From the NCBI GenBank assembly GCA_026390795.1, contig JAPLFG010000005.1, positions 348,200-412,199 on the forward strand: a DNA stretch of 64,000 nucleotides. The letters are read 5' to 3'. The position numbers were made by a program, and so were the translations under genes. This DNA is from Ignavibacteriales bacterium. Its GTDB lineage: Bacteria; Bacteroidota; Ignavibacteria; Ignavibacteriales; Melioribacteraceae. The notes beneath the pieces are model-generated. The model saw nothing but the letters and a program-made list of their open reading frames with translations, was not told the origin of the DNA and did not search any database. Position 1 is the first letter of the stretch. The number at the start of each line of letters is the position of its first letter. Positions 15,907-25,477 of this stretch are shown one piece after another.

Positions 15907-18900
15907 TAGTTTGCCAATGGAATTGTGATTAAAATTGTAGTTCCTTCATCATTTGATGATCTTTCCACCAATATCGTTCCGCCGAGTACATTGATAAATC
16001 TTTTAGCCATACTTAAACCCAGACCCATGCCGCCCCGTTTTGTGGTAAAGTTATTTTCGAAAACTTTTTCAAAATTTTCTTTGCTTATTCCTTCTCCGTC
16101 GTCGGATATTCTAATTTCGCATAAATTTTCGTGCAAAGATAATTCTGTTTTAATATTCTTAGCCCCGGCCTGAATTGAGTTGCGAACTAGATTGACAATG
16201 GTTCTTTTCAGTTGATCTTGATCGGCATTAATAAATATTTCTGTTTCTTTACAGTAAAAATTTATCGATATTTCTTCATCTTCGAACAGGTTAAGCGATT
16301 CTCTTATAGTTTCCACTCCATTCAATTTTTCAATATTAACTCTCGGCATACGGGCAAAATTGGAAAATTCCGAAGCGATGTTTTTTAATATTTCTATCTG
16401 AGAAATAATTGTTGAAGTAACCTTTTCGAAAATTGAATCGAATTTGGGAGATTTATCAATGTGAGCGGCAATAAGCTGCTGAACAGAAAGTTTCATCGGT
16501 GTTAGAGGATTTTTAATTTCATGAGCAACTTGTTTTGCCATCTCTTTCCATGCGGATTCGCGTTCAAGTTGTGCAAGATCGGATTGGCTTTGTTTTATTC
16601 TCTTAACCATTTGATTAAATCCGTCCACAAGCTCTTTGATTTCTCCTGTGGTCTTGTAATTTACTTCAACATTAAGATCTCCGCTGCCAACAGATTTTGT
16701 TGCATAGGTTAATTTTCTGATCGGCGAAGAAATTTGATTTGCCAATACCGTACTGAAAATAACTAATAATATTACGGCAAGAGAAAATATTCCAAACAGA
16801 AAAATATCAAGTTCAACATCGGAAAGAGGAAGAACAATTCTATTAAAAAGATCATTCACTTGAATTATGTACCCGGATCCCGAAATGTCAGCAAGAGTAT
16901 AAACTGAATTAACCGGATAATTTTCAATCGGTTCTTTAAGAAAGAGTTTTTGATCCCTGCCAAGCCAGCAATTTAAGTACACAATATCATTTAGCGTTGC
17001 CGGTAGTAATCCAATATCGCTGTACACTTTGTGTGAATCGTAGATCAAATTTTTATCTTCATAAATAGAAAAGCTGATGCTGAGATCACGTGCAGCTTTA
17101 TCGAAAATTACCTGCCGGTTTAAAGAAGAATCATTAGAGTACAACGATATATAAGATTTAACCTGATCGGTAAGTTCGGTTAATCGTTTTTCAACCAGCT
17201 CGGAATTTTTACCTTCAGATAAATTTCTGAAATAGATTGCGATAAGAAAGAGCGGAATAAGCGAAACAACCAAGAATGCGCCGGTTAAACGTGTTCTGTA
17301 GGATGCCAATACATTTTTATTTTTTTTATAACGTAAAGCAGAAAATATCAGAAGAAGACTTACAATAATTATAGTATGAACAAAAAAGATTTTAAAGAAG
17401 TCAGATAGATTCCATGAGAAGCTTTTTTCTTCAAGAGCAATTGCCAATATTTTATTGCTCTTTGGTAAATTAACTTTTAAAGCATAGATCAAATTTCTTT
17501 CACCGTTCAGGTCCAGTTTTAGCCATGCTTCATCCAGATTAGTAAAATTAGATTTTAAGATTGAGTTCTCATCATCGCTAGATAATATGGCACTACCGTA
17601 TGTGTATTTTAATTGGTTATCCTGAAAATCAAAAATCTTGAGTTTATCAAGATTAATTACAGAAGAAATTCCCGCCTTGGTTGTAATTATAAATTTTGGA
17701 AATTCAGCAAAATTAAGATAGTCTTCTTCATATATTGCAGAAACAAGAGCATATCCCGCAAGCTGATCATTAATCTTTACCGGCGCTATACCAATGAATG
17801 TTTTTTCATCTCCGAAGATATTGGATTGCCGGTTAATTGTTAAAGAGTCTCCTGCATGTTGAATATAAGTTTCAAACAATTCTCGAGAAAACTCCTTGCC
17901 TGTTTCAAATCCGCCTAAATACTGTTTTTGCGTATCATAAAAATTTATTGCTGAGCGGATTCCCTCCCGATAGAGCAAACTATTGCTCCACAAAACAAAT
18001 GCATCTGATGATAGATCTTTTAATTCCGCGTATGAATTTTGAATCCGTTCGTTTTGCACTGCCTGAGTCAATGTTTGTACTACCATGAAGTCAACCATGT
18101 TTTCATCGGTCCGGATCAACTCATGTGCGGTTGTTTTTAACGATTCTCTTTCTATTTCAGAATTATAATATGTAAGAAGGCTGACAGAAATTATTGATGC
18201 CGCAAAAGCATAATAGATCAGTGCTATCGTTTTTGGCTTATTGTTAAAGAGAAAAAGATAAAAAAGCACAAAGACAATTGTTATATAGACTATTCGAATA
18301 AGTGGAGTTCCTTGCGGCTCAAGTTGAAGTCCGTCGAAAATCCAGCCACAGAACTGGGTTAGAATAAAAAGCGATATTAAAAGATTTCTCTTTTTCTTTT
18401 CTTCCATAAAAGAATATTGAGAGTAAATGAATGTTATTAAGATTAATGAGAAGATGATGGCACTCAAACCAAGGATAAGAATATTGAAATTCATCAGTAG
18501 AATGGCGGGAGAGGGTATTAAAGAAAAATCTTTGAAGTAACGAATCGTCGAATCGAAGACCACACTGCGAATTGCGGCACCAATTCCTCTGTAGGTAAGA
18601 AGGAATAACAAAATAGAAATTATAAATGATGCCATGGTTTTGAATAAACTTGCGGATTTCGTTTCAGATCGGTTGTATATGAACTCTAAAAAATATTTAT
18701 AGCCAATCAAAACTATGATTAGAAGAAATAGAACCGTAATAAAAAACTCCAATGGTGAACGGACCATACCAAAAACAAATACTGAAGAAAAATTAGAAGC
18801 ATCTGTTAAGGAGTTATGAATAAACGAAGATGGAATTCCAAAATAAAAGAGAATTGTTCGAAGTAGAGCCATATAAACCGTGAAGAGAGCGAACCGGTAT

Positions 18901-19736
18901 CTTTTTTTATCTATGCGCCGCAAATAGACTCTTGCCCAGAGCCCTAGAATCATTACAATAAAAGCAGTTAATAAATATTGTATAATCTCGGTCGACTTAC
19001 GGATACTGTTTAGATTAAGTTCGAGCGAGGGTTTATCAAATGTGGCAACTGCAATTTTGTTCTTGAAATTATTAAGAACGGCAAAAGAATATTTTCTACC
19101 GTCTTTTGACAACTTTGCAAACGGAGAGTATTCGATTTCAATTCCAATTGAGAAACCACGCGAAAGCGAATCAACTATGTTAAATGACGGCTCGTCTTTC
19201 TTTGTGAGCGAAAAATGTTTTTCAATCGGAATACTTGAGACCAGCGTATAAACTTGTTCATTTGCTTTCAGTGTATCTACAAACGATAGATAGGTGAATA
19301 GTTTTTTACCGCTAAAAAATGTTTGATTAAAAAATTGCGGGAGATTTTGTAATTCGTTAGAAGAAAGAATCGGCTCGGAATTCCAGGCAACTAAACTCAT
19401 TTCGGAATTATAAAGATGGATAGAAAAATCCCGGAATTTTGGATCTGCTATAAGGTTAATAACCTTTTTCCGATCAAGGGCGGGACTTGTAACAAGGCTG
19501 CGCAATTTTCTTTTTACTTCGTAACCCGTCGTTATAAGTAAACTAGATTTATTGTCGAACGCTTGATTGATGTTATTTTCAAAAAAATCTGTTTTATCAA
19601 TTAAAATTTTGTCCCAATCATTTTTTTCTTTTTCCAGAATGATTGGAGAAATAATGCCCGAAACAATAATTAAGACCAACAAAAATGTTATCAGCGAAAA
19701 GTAAATTCTATTTCGTGTGAATATTTTTTTGATCAT
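15906..19736 (-). CDS. Giant membrane sensor histidine kinase, NtrY-like
   Basis: The 1276-residue protein has an N-terminal helix, a long extracytoplasmic region, a block of many helices (about 240-520), a second sensory region, and further helices. A HAMP segment then leads to the H box VAHEIKNPLTPMKLS (phosphorylated His near 1071) and an HATPase domain with NLVRNSIQAG, DDGEGI, FTTKRGGMGLGLS. The H-box wording and HAMP are typical of NtrY. It is far longer than ordinary NtrY (about 750). No response regulator is nearby, so its partner is encoded elsewhere. It begins 1 base after the DUF4783-like gene. Confidence 0.88.
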   Translation of the reverse strand: MIKKIFTRNRIYFSLITFLLVLIIVSGIISPIILEKEKNDWDKILIDKTDFFENNINQAFDNKSSLLITTGYEVKRKLRSLVTSPALDRKKVINLIADPKFRDFSIHLYNSEMSLVAWNSEPILSSNELQNLPQFFNQTFFSGKKLFTYLSFVDTLKANEQVYTLVSSIPIEKHFSLTKKDEPSFNIVDSLSRGFSIGIEIEYSPFAKLSKDGRKYSFAVLNNFKNKIAVATFDKPSLELNLNSIRKSTEIIQYLLTAFIVMILGLWARVYLRRIDKKRYRFALFTVYMALLRTILFYFGIPSSFIHNSLTDASNFSSVFVFGMVRSPLEFFITVLFLLIIVLIGYKYFLEFIYNRSETKSASLFKTMASFIISILLFLLTYRGIGAAIRSVVFDSTIRYFKDFSLIPSPAILLMNFNILILGLSAIIFSLILITFIYSQYSFMEEKKKRNLLISLFILTQFCGWIFDGLQLEPQGTPLIRIVYITIVFVLFYLFLFNNKPKTIALIYYAFAASIISVSLLTYYNSEIERESLKTTAHELIRTDENMVDFMVVQTLTQAVQNERIQNSYAELKDLSSDAFVLWSNSLLYREGIRSAINFYDTQKQYLGGFETGKEFSRELFETYIQHAGDSLTINRQSNIFGDEKTFIGIAPVKINDQLAGYALVSAIYEEDYLNFAEFPKFIITTKAGISSVINLDKLKIFDFQDNQLKYTYGSAILSSDDENSILKSNFTNLDEAWLKLDLNGERNLIYALKVNLPKSNKILAIALEEKSFSWNLSDFFKIFFVHTIIIVSLLLIFSALRYKKNKNVLASYRTRLTGAFLVVSLIPLFLIAIYFRNLSEGKNSELVEKRLTELTDQVKSYISLYSNDSSLNRQVIFDKAARDLSISFSIYEDKNLIYDSHKVYSDIGLLPATLNDIVYLNCWLGRDQKLFLKEPIENYPVNSVYTLADISGSGYIIQVNDLFNRIVLPLSDVELDIFLFGIFSLAVILLVIFSTVLANQISSPIRKLTYATKSVGSGDLNVEVNYKTTGEIKELVDGFNQMVKRIKQSQSDLAQLERESAWKEMAKQVAHEIKNPLTPMKLSVQQLIAAHIDKSPKFDSIFEKVTSTIISQIEILKNIASEFSNFARMPRVNIEKLNGVETIRESLNLFEDEEISINFYCKETEIFINADQDQLKRTIVNLVRNSIQAGAKNIKTELSLHENLCEIRISDDGEGISKENFEKVFENNFTTKRGGMGLGLSMAKRFINVLGGTILVERSSNDEGTTILITIPLAN

Positions 19737-19737
19737 T

Positions 19738-20181
19738 CTAATTTATTGTTATCTGAGAGATGTGCCATTTGTTATCGGTCATTTGCAGAGAGATAAATAC
19801 AATTGCATTACCCCTAATACCTTTATTGTTGTACTTCAAATTTCCGGAAGCAAAAGGAGTCGCTGTTTCTGTAACAATATTTGTCAGCTTAAACGAAATT
19901 GGCTGATATATGCTTAAGAAATCTTTAATAACATAGTAAGATTGATTTGCACTGTAATACCCCGTAGTACCGTCATTAAAACTGAAGTAATTTTTTGCAC
20001 TAAAATAATTCGAGAATTTATCTACTGCTGCCGAATTTATTCCTTCTTCAATTCTTAAAAAAATTTTTTGCGCCTCTTTGCTTTTAGTCTCCTGTGCCGA
20101 AGTATTATACCAAGCGGAACTGAATACAGAAAGCAGCAAAAATAAAATCAGATATGATTTGTGATGTGATTGCATATTCAC
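19738..20181 (-). CDS. Exported DUF4783-like (NTF2-fold) protein
   Basis: The 147-residue protein has a signal peptide (LILFLLLSVFSSAWYNTSAQ) and a compact domain with LRIEEGINSAAVDKFSNYFS, NYFSFNDGTTGYYS and a final WHISQITIN strand, consistent with the NTF2-like DUF4783 family of Bacteroidota. Function is unknown; it acts in the periplasm. It heads the four-gene minus-strand operon with the sensor kinase, the helicase and the amidase, since all junctions are overlapping or within a base or two. A second ATG at 20175 is an alternative start. Confidence 0.65.
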   Translation of the reverse strand: MNMQSHHKSYLILFLLLSVFSSAWYNTSAQETKSKEAQKIFLRIEEGINSAAVDKFSNYFSAKNYFSFNDGTTGYYSANQSYYVIKDFLSIYQPISFKLTNIVTETATPFASGNLKYNNKGIRGNAIVFISLQMTDNKWHISQITIN

Positions 20182-20220
20182 TTAATAATTAACTATTTGC
20201 AAAATAAACCAAAAGAAATA

Positions 20221-20249
20221 AAAAAGCATACCACCCGGGTATGCTTTTT
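20221..20249. terminator. Intrinsic terminator after the FN3 lipoprotein gene
   Basis: AAAAAGCATACC and GGTATGCTTTTT form a perfect 12-bp stem with a five-base loop. The A/T ends make it usable in both directions. It ends the minus-strand transcript of the FN3 lipoprotein and separates it from the kinase operon. Confidence 0.88.
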
Positions 20250-20274
20250 CAACAAGGAGTATAGTGCATCGAGT

Positions 20275-21108
20275 TTAGTACTGCTTTTCAACATTAGCAG
20301 GAATTGTTTTTCTAACCTCTGGAATTTGTCCTCTTTTAAGTTCTCTATTACCTTCAACTAATTGATAAGCCCAGTCGAAAATCATTTTGTCACTTGTTAG
20401 ACTATAAATTCTGACTTTGGCATAATGGAGATCCCAAGTTCTAACTACGTATGTGTGACCAACAATTGCCGGCGCATACTTAACATTTTCATCTGGCTTT
20501 AATGGAATCCATCCGGTAAGTGGTGCATAGCTTATATCCCAGATATCTTTCGTTGGACCCATATCTTGAATTTCAGAATCATCCCATACATTGATGTAAA
20601 ACTGTCCATTGTAATTTTCAAAGAAGAAATCAGTCGAATTATCATTATAAGGAAGGACAGTAAAATTACTGAAATCGTAACCGGAGTTATTTGGAAATAG
20701 CGTGTAATCGAAAATGGTTTGATTTAGTCCTTCGGGTCTTGGTGTATCATAAACTTCGTCTTTACTTAGCTCGCTTTCATTGCCGTCATAATCATAAGCT
20801 GTAACTGCATAATAGTAGGTTACTCCGTTTTTTGCGCCATCATCAATGTAGGAATCATTTTGTGTACTGCCGATAAGCGTATATTTTCCGTCATAAGTGT
20901 AGGAATAATAAATATTGTAACCGGCTAAATCATTCTCCGGATTAGAATCCCAAAATATATCGATCCTATTATCACCGGTAACTGAATAAACATTCTTCGG
21001 TGGTGCAGGCGGTGTATTATCACGATAGCCGTTCATATTATCACAGCCAGTGAGAAATATTATTCCACCGATTAAAGTTAATAAAAAAGTTCTTTTTAAG
21101 GTTTTCAT
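20275..21108 (-). CDS. Lipoprotein with a fibronectin type III domain
   Basis: The 277-residue protein has a lipoprotein signal ending LTGC (cysteine about residue 22). A fibronectin type III domain covers about residues 35-120 (PPAPPKNVYSVTGDNRIDIF, then AGYNIYYS and YYYAVTAYDYDGNES). The C-terminal 150 residues contain repeated W-D-S/W-D-I strands and look like a beta-rich domain without a recognised family. It is surface or periplasmic. It is preceded by its own gap and followed by a strong terminator, so probably monocistronic. Function is unknown. Confidence 0.7.
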   Translation of the reverse strand: MKTLKRTFLLTLIGGIIFLTGCDNMNGYRDNTPPAPPKNVYSVTGDNRIDIFWDSNPENDLAGYNIYYSYTYDGKYTLIGSTQNDSYIDDGAKNGVTYYYAVTAYDYDGNESELSKDEVYDTPRPEGLNQTIFDYTLFPNNSGYDFSNFTVLPYNDNSTDFFFENYNGQFYINVWDDSEIQDMGPTKDIWDISYAPLTGWIPLKPDENVKYAPAIVGHTYVVRTWDLHYAKVRIYSLTSDKMIFDWAYQLVEGNRELKRGQIPEVRKTIPANVEKQY

Positions 21109-21250
21109 TGCATCCTCCGTAAATTTCTATATTCTATTACTCAATCATAGTGCCAAAGAAATTTCTATCACTTGAGATAGTAATCTTACTTTTTAGTTCA
21201 ATTTGATGGCAGGTTTTCATATAAAATATTGATTTGTGTGAAAGAACCGT

Positions 21251-21280
21251 CAGAGCTGTAGCAATAATTGAACAGCCCTG
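21251..21280 (-). terminator. Hairpin downstream of pyrC
   Basis: CAGGGCTGT and ACAGCTCTG (minus strand) form a 9-bp stem with one wobble pair and a 12-base loop, 20 bases past the pyrC stop. No long U run follows (only TTCTTTC), so termination strength is uncertain. Confidence 0.35.
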
Positions 21281-21300
21281 AACAGTTTAGTAAAATAATT

Positions 21301-22590
21301 TTAGATAAGGAAATATTTTTCTTCGAAGTACATTTTCTGATTATTGACAACAGCTATAGCTTTACCCGTCATCAATCTTTTGTCAAATGGTGAATTTTTC
21401 GATTTGGATTTGAAACTTGAAACATCAACAGTCCAGATCAAATCCGGATCTAGAATAGTAAGATTTGCTGGGGCACCCTCTTTAAACTGAGGAACCGGAA
21501 GATTCAATACTTTTCTTGGATTGATAGAAAGTTTTTCAATTACTTGAGCAAGAGTTAAATGTTTTTTGTGAACAAGTTCGCTTAAGGTTAATGCAAGAGT
21601 AGTTTCAAGTCCTACAATTCCGTTTGGTGCGTAAATAAATTCCATCTCTTTTTCTTCGATAGAATGCGGTGCATGATCACTCGCGATACAATCAATTGTT
21701 CCATCTTTCAGTCCCTCCAACAACGCTTCAAGATCGGCTCGGGTTCGCAAAGGCGGATTCATTTTATAATTTGTGTCGTAAGATTTTAGAGAATCGTCTG
21801 TCAGAGTAAAATGATGCGGTGCAACTTCAGAGGTAATATTAATTCCTCGCTTTTTAGCTTGCCGGACAAGTTCAACCGAGTTCTTTGAACTGATGTGAGC
21901 AATATGCACTTTACCTCCGATAAATTCGGCAAGCATAATATCTCTAGCAACAATTAGATCTTCAGCAACATTTGGAATTCCTTGCAGACCAAGTGTTGTT
22001 GAATTTAATCCTTCGTTCATTGCCCCATCTGCAAGTGTTTCGTCTTCGCAGTGTTCAATGATCGGAGTTCCAAAATTTTTGGAATACTCTAAAGCATTTC
22101 TTAAAACACCGGCATTCTTAATTGCAACGCCGTCATCTGAAAAAGCAATGGCTCCGGCTTCATATAATTCGTACATAGGAGAAAGAGCTTCACCTTTACG
22201 CGCAAGAGTTGCTGCAGCTACCGGATAAACATCAACAAGATGGTTTTTAGCTTTCTCTTTTATAAAACGGACAACCTCGGCAGAATCAATATCCGGATTT
22301 GTATTCGGCATGCATGCAACACCTGTGAATCCGCCTGCGGCTGCAGAGTTACTTCCGGTTTCAACCGTTTCTTCATCTTCTCTACCAGGTTCGCGCAAAT
22401 GAACGTGCATATCAAATAATCCGGGTACACAAAATTTGTTCTCAAAGTCATAAATTTTGGATGATTTAAAATCTTCTTCTTTCAGTCCGCCTATTTTTTT
22501 TATTATACCGTCTTCAATCAATAGATCATTTTTTTGATTTAATTTTTGATCGGGGTTCAGTAGAACAACTTGTTTGAATATAATTTTCAT
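21301..22590 (-). CDS. pyrC: Dihydroorotase
   Basis: The 429-residue enzyme has the zinc-site motif DMHVHLREPG near residue 60, MPNTNPDID, the SDDG stretch, HISS, VAPHHF and SDHAPH, all typical of class I dihydroorotases. It closes carbamoyl aspartate to dihydroorotate, step 3 of pyrimidine synthesis. It lies 14 bases downstream of pyrB in the operon pyrR-pyrB-pyrC. No pyrDEF or carAB genes are adjacent. AGGTG precedes the ATG. Confidence 0.95.
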   Translation of the reverse strand: MKIIFKQVVLLNPDQKLNQKNDLLIEDGIIKKIGGLKEEDFKSSKIYDFENKFCVPGLFDMHVHLREPGREDEETVETGSNSAAAGGFTGVACMPNTNPDIDSAEVVRFIKEKAKNHLVDVYPVAAATLARKGEALSPMYELYEAGAIAFSDDGVAIKNAGVLRNALEYSKNFGTPIIEHCEDETLADGAMNEGLNSTTLGLQGIPNVAEDLIVARDIMLAEFIGGKVHIAHISSKNSVELVRQAKKRGINITSEVAPHHFTLTDDSLKSYDTNYKMNPPLRTRADLEALLEGLKDGTIDCIASDHAPHSIEEKEMEFIYAPNGIVGLETTLALTLSELVHKKHLTLAQVIEKLSINPRKVLNLPVPQFKEGAPANLTILDPDLIWTVDVSSFKSKSKNSPFDKRLMTGKAIAVVNNQKMYFEEKYFLI

Positions 22591-22604
22591 TTTTCACCTA
22601 TAGA

Positions 22605-23525
22605 TTAATGCATTGTACCAAGTAAATATAGAACTGCCATTCGTACAGCAACACCATTTGTAACTTGATCAAGAATAACTTGATACGGTCCGTCAGCAAC
22701 TTCAGAGGAAATTTCAACACCGCGGTTAATTGGTCCCGGATGAAGAATTACAATTTCTTTATTTTGTTTTTCAATTCGTTCGGATGTAATTCCAAAATAT
22801 TTATGATATTCCCTTAATGATGGAATTCGTGTTCCGGCATTACGTTCCAGCTGAATCCTTAAAACGTTCAGAACATCATTCTTTTGCATGGCTTCATCGA
22901 TGTTGGTATAAATTTTTACTCCGAGCGATTCGATTCCAAGCGGAATCATTGTTAACGGTCCGCACACCGAAACAGTTGCACCCATTGTTTTCAAACCAAA
23001 AATATTTGAGAGCGCAACCCGGCTGTGCGCAACATCTCCAACAATACATACTTTCAAACCTTCTAACTTACCGAGGCGTTCTCTGATTGAATACATATCC
23101 AGCAATCCTTGCGTCGGATGTTCATGCAAACCGTCGCCGGCGTTAATAATATTTGCTTTAGATATTCTTGTGAGATACTGCGGTACTCCGGCAGATTTAT
23201 GCCGCACAACAATCATATCAACTTTCATTGCTTCAATATTTCTCACAGTATCTTTAAAAGTTTCTCCCTTTTTGACGCTGCTTGTAGAAGTAGAAAAATT
23301 TATTGTGTCTGCGGAAAGACGTTTTTGTGCAAGTTCAAAAGAAATTCTTGTTCGTGTCGAATCTTCATAAAAAAGATTTACAATTGTCTTGCCCTGTAAA
23401 GTCGGCACCTTCTTGATTGGTCTTTCTAGAACCTCTCTAAAAGTTGTTGCAGTATCAAGAATCAATTGAAGATCTTCCTTAGGTACTCCGTTCAGTCCCA
23501 ATAAGTGTCTGCTTGATAATGACAT
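22605..23525 (-). CDS. pyrB: Aspartate carbamoyltransferase catalytic chain
   Basis: The 306-residue enzyme has the carbamoyl-phosphate loop FYEDSTRTRISFE (around residue 55), HPTQGLLDM and LHPGPINRGVE. It condenses carbamoyl phosphate with aspartate. Length is standard for a catalytic chain; no pyrI regulatory chain is present, as in other operons controlled through PyrR. It lies 10 bases downstream of pyrR. Confidence 0.96.
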   Translation of the reverse strand: MSLSSRHLLGLNGVPKEDLQLILDTATTFREVLERPIKKVPTLQGKTIVNLFYEDSTRTRISFELAQKRLSADTINFSTSTSSVKKGETFKDTVRNIEAMKVDMIVVRHKSAGVPQYLTRISKANIINAGDGLHEHPTQGLLDMYSIRERLGKLEGLKVCIVGDVAHSRVALSNIFGLKTMGATVSVCGPLTMIPLGIESLGVKIYTNIDEAMQKNDVLNVLRIQLERNAGTRIPSLREYHKYFGITSERIEKQNKEIVILHPGPINRGVEISSEVADGPYQVILDQVTNGVAVRMAVLYLLGTMH

Positions 23526-23535
23526 TTTTTTCTCT

Positions 23536-24084
23536 CTAATTTTTACTTGGAACGTTTATTAAATAAACAGCATCTTCACCATCAGTTTCTCTTATCCGTA
23601 CACGGATTTCTTCGTTGATTGAAGTTGGAATATTTTTCCCCACAAAATCGGCACGTATCGGCAGTTCGCGATGTCCTCTATCAACTAGAACACAAAGTTG
23701 TATAGTATTAGGTCTTCCAAGATCCATCAGCGCATCAAGTGCAGCGCGTACAGTTCTTCCGGTATAGAGAACATCATCAATAAGGATTATGTCTCGGTCA
23801 TTTACATCGAATGTAATGTTCGTCACTGAAACTTCCGGCTGTTTAAGACGGGTGCGGAAGTCATCTCGGTATAAGGTAATATCTAGAACACCGAAATTTG
23901 GTTCGGATTTGTCAATTTCCCTGATCTTCTCTTTAATTCTTTCTCCAATGAATTCACCACGCGTACGCATTCCAATAAGAACTAGATTTTTAGAACCTTT
24001 GTTCTTTTCAAGAATTTCGTGAGCAAGACGGGTTAAGGTCCGGTTAAGACCTTCTTCATCAATAATTTTCGCTTTTATTTCCAT
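23536..24084 (-). CDS. pyrR: Pyrimidine operon attenuation regulator PyrR
   Basis: The 182-residue protein has the phosphoribosyltransferase loop [19 protein letters not shown] and the basic RNA-binding residues typical of PyrR. In Bacillus, PyrR with UMP binds a leader hairpin and lets a terminator form; it may also have uracil phosphoribosyltransferase activity. Here the leader just upstream contains a matching binding hairpin and a terminator, so autoregulation of the pyrRBC operon is strongly indicated. The ATG lies only 2 bases from the terminator U run. Confidence 0.95.
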   Translation of the reverse strand: MEIKAKIIDEEGLNRTLTRLAHEILEKNKGSKNLVLIGMRTRGEFIGERIKEKIREIDKSEPNFGVLDITLYRDDFRTRLKQPEVSVTNITFDVNDRDIILIDDVLYTGRTVRAALDALMDLGRPNTIQLCVLVDRGHRELPIRADFVGKNIPTSINEEIRVRIRETDGEDAVYLINVPSKN

Positions 24085-24086
24085 AT

Positions 24087-24121
24087 AAAAAAAATCCTCG
24101 TTGACTATTCAGTCGCCGAGG
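24087..24121 (-). terminator. Attenuator terminator of the pyr leader
   Basis: On the minus strand CCTCG..GACT-GAAT-AGTC..CGAGG is followed by T8, a clear intrinsic terminator. The U run ends 2 bases before the pyrR ATG. CGAGGA in the 3' half of the stem is the only Shine-Dalgarno-like sequence for pyrR, about 10 bases before the ATG. Confidence 0.9.
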
Positions 24122-24156
24122 TCTCCATTTTTGTTTTCTATTTTTATTTTGTGTTT

Positions 24157-24180
24157 CATCCCTTGCCTATCTCTCCGGAT
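24157..24180 (-). promoter_or_regulatory. PyrR-binding RNA element
   Basis: The minus strand reads ATCCGGAGAGATAGGC then AAGGGATG. The AUCC/GGGAU lower stem, the GGAGAGA internal bulge and the AAGG(G)AU 3' side match the PyrR binding-loop consensus of Bacillus pyr leaders. It is 36 bases upstream of the terminator, where the anti-antiterminator is expected. I could not identify an exact antiterminator pairing by eye. Confidence 0.82.
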
Positions 24181-24250
24181 AAAGTTAAAGGAAATATTTT
24201 CTGATACAAACTTAGATTTAAAATCAATTAGAACAAAATAGTGATTAAAA

Positions 24251-24273
24251 AAAGGGAGCTTAGAAGCTCCCTT
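24251..24273. terminator. Intrinsic terminator after the OmpA-family gene
   Basis: AAAGGGAGCTT and AAGCTCCCTTT form an 11-bp stem with a one-to-three-base loop; on the minus strand a T run follows (24253-24247). It lies 11 bases beyond the stop of the OmpA-family gene and separates it from the pyr leader. Confidence 0.9.
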
Positions 24274-24283
24274 TCAAAAATAA

Positions 24284-25384
24284 TTATTGCACCTTAAATT
24301 CAATTCGTCTGTTCATTGCCCTACCATCTGCTGTTTTATTATCAGCAACTGGACCGCCTTCTCCAAAACTAATTGCATTAATTCTGTTTGCGGCAATTCC
24401 TTTGGAAACGAGATAATCCTTCACTACATCAGCTCGTCGTTGGCCTAGCTTTATATTATAAGATTCAGATCCAATGTTATCTGTATAACCTTGTATCTCA
24501 ACTTTCATATCCGGATTTCTTAATAAAGTCTTTGCAGCATCATAAAGAATTGGATATGATTCTGGTAATAATTTTGATTTGTTAAAATCGAAGTTAACAC
24601 CAATAAGAACCCATTTTTCCATCATTGAAGTTGCTTTAGCCGGTTTTTCAACAACGACTTCTTTTACAACTTCTTTAGGGATATGTTTAACTATCATCGA
24701 TTCAATTTTATTGTAATCAGTCATATCCTTATACTCTTGGGTGATGCCGGAATAGAGCTGACAATATTTTGAGGGTTCACCTTTCTCAAAGAGATAATTA
24801 AGACCCAGACTGAGTCCAAAATAAGAATCGCGTCCGTTAATTTCTCCAGCGCCAATAGCACCATCGAATTCAGAATTGTTAGTAACATGGTAACCAAACT
24901 CTGCCATGATTTTCCAATCTGAATCAAGACCCACTTCCACACCAGTACCAATATTGAAAGCTAGAACGGTTTCATTTTCATCCAAAGTCTTTGTTGCATT
25001 ATTTTTTATCGTTCTTAAACCAGCACCAGCACCAACAAACAAATAAGGTGAAACCGGTTCGCAAGGGAAAAAATAATAAAGAAAATCAAGGTCTCCCATT
25101 ATTGCGTTCGTGCTTGAAGTTATTTTGGTTAAAGTTACATCTGTAAACTCCCCTTCAAAATGAGAGTAACTTGGCCTCAATCTTAGCCCCACATGTTCGG
25201 AGAAATTTCTTTGTAATGAAATAAAGCCGCCATAGTTAGAGTTAAGCGGTTGAACATTTGCACTTACATATCTAGGATATCTAAAGCCAAAACCGAATGA
25301 CCAGCTATCGGTTACTAATTGTGCTTGATTTATATCAACAAACACAATCAATAAAAAAGAAAATATTATAGAAATTTTTTTCAT
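24284..25384 (-). CDS. OmpA-family outer membrane protein
   Basis: The 366-residue protein has a signal peptide (MKKISIIFSFLLIVFVDINQ), an N-terminal beta-barrel of about 180 residues (alternating strands such as WSFGFGFRYPRYV and VGLRLRPSYS), and a C-terminal OmpA domain (about 258-366) with VNFDFNKSKLLPES, IQGYTDNIGSESYN and NRRIEFKV that binds peptidoglycan. It anchors the outer membrane to the wall. It is monocistronic, with a terminator after it and tRNA-Pro upstream on the other strand. Confidence 0.88.
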   Translation of the reverse strand: MKKISIIFSFLLIVFVDINQAQLVTDSWSFGFGFRYPRYVSANVQPLNSNYGGFISLQRNFSEHVGLRLRPSYSHFEGEFTDVTLTKITSSTNAIMGDLDFLYYFFPCEPVSPYLFVGAGAGLRTIKNNATKTLDENETVLAFNIGTGVEVGLDSDWKIMAEFGYHVTNNSEFDGAIGAGEINGRDSYFGLSLGLNYLFEKGEPSKYCQLYSGITQEYKDMTDYNKIESMIVKHIPKEVVKEVVVEKPAKATSMMEKWVLIGVNFDFNKSKLLPESYPILYDAAKTLLRNPDMKVEIQGYTDNIGSESYNIKLGQRRADVVKDYLVSKGIAANRINAISFGEGGPVADNKTADGRAMNRRIEFKVQ

Positions 25385-25477
25385 TTTTTATCTCCTTTGT
25401 TTGATGTAATTAATTTAATTGACATCTTAATGTTTTTTCTAACCGTAAAAAATTTTATCTTAGCCCCGTTCATTTTT

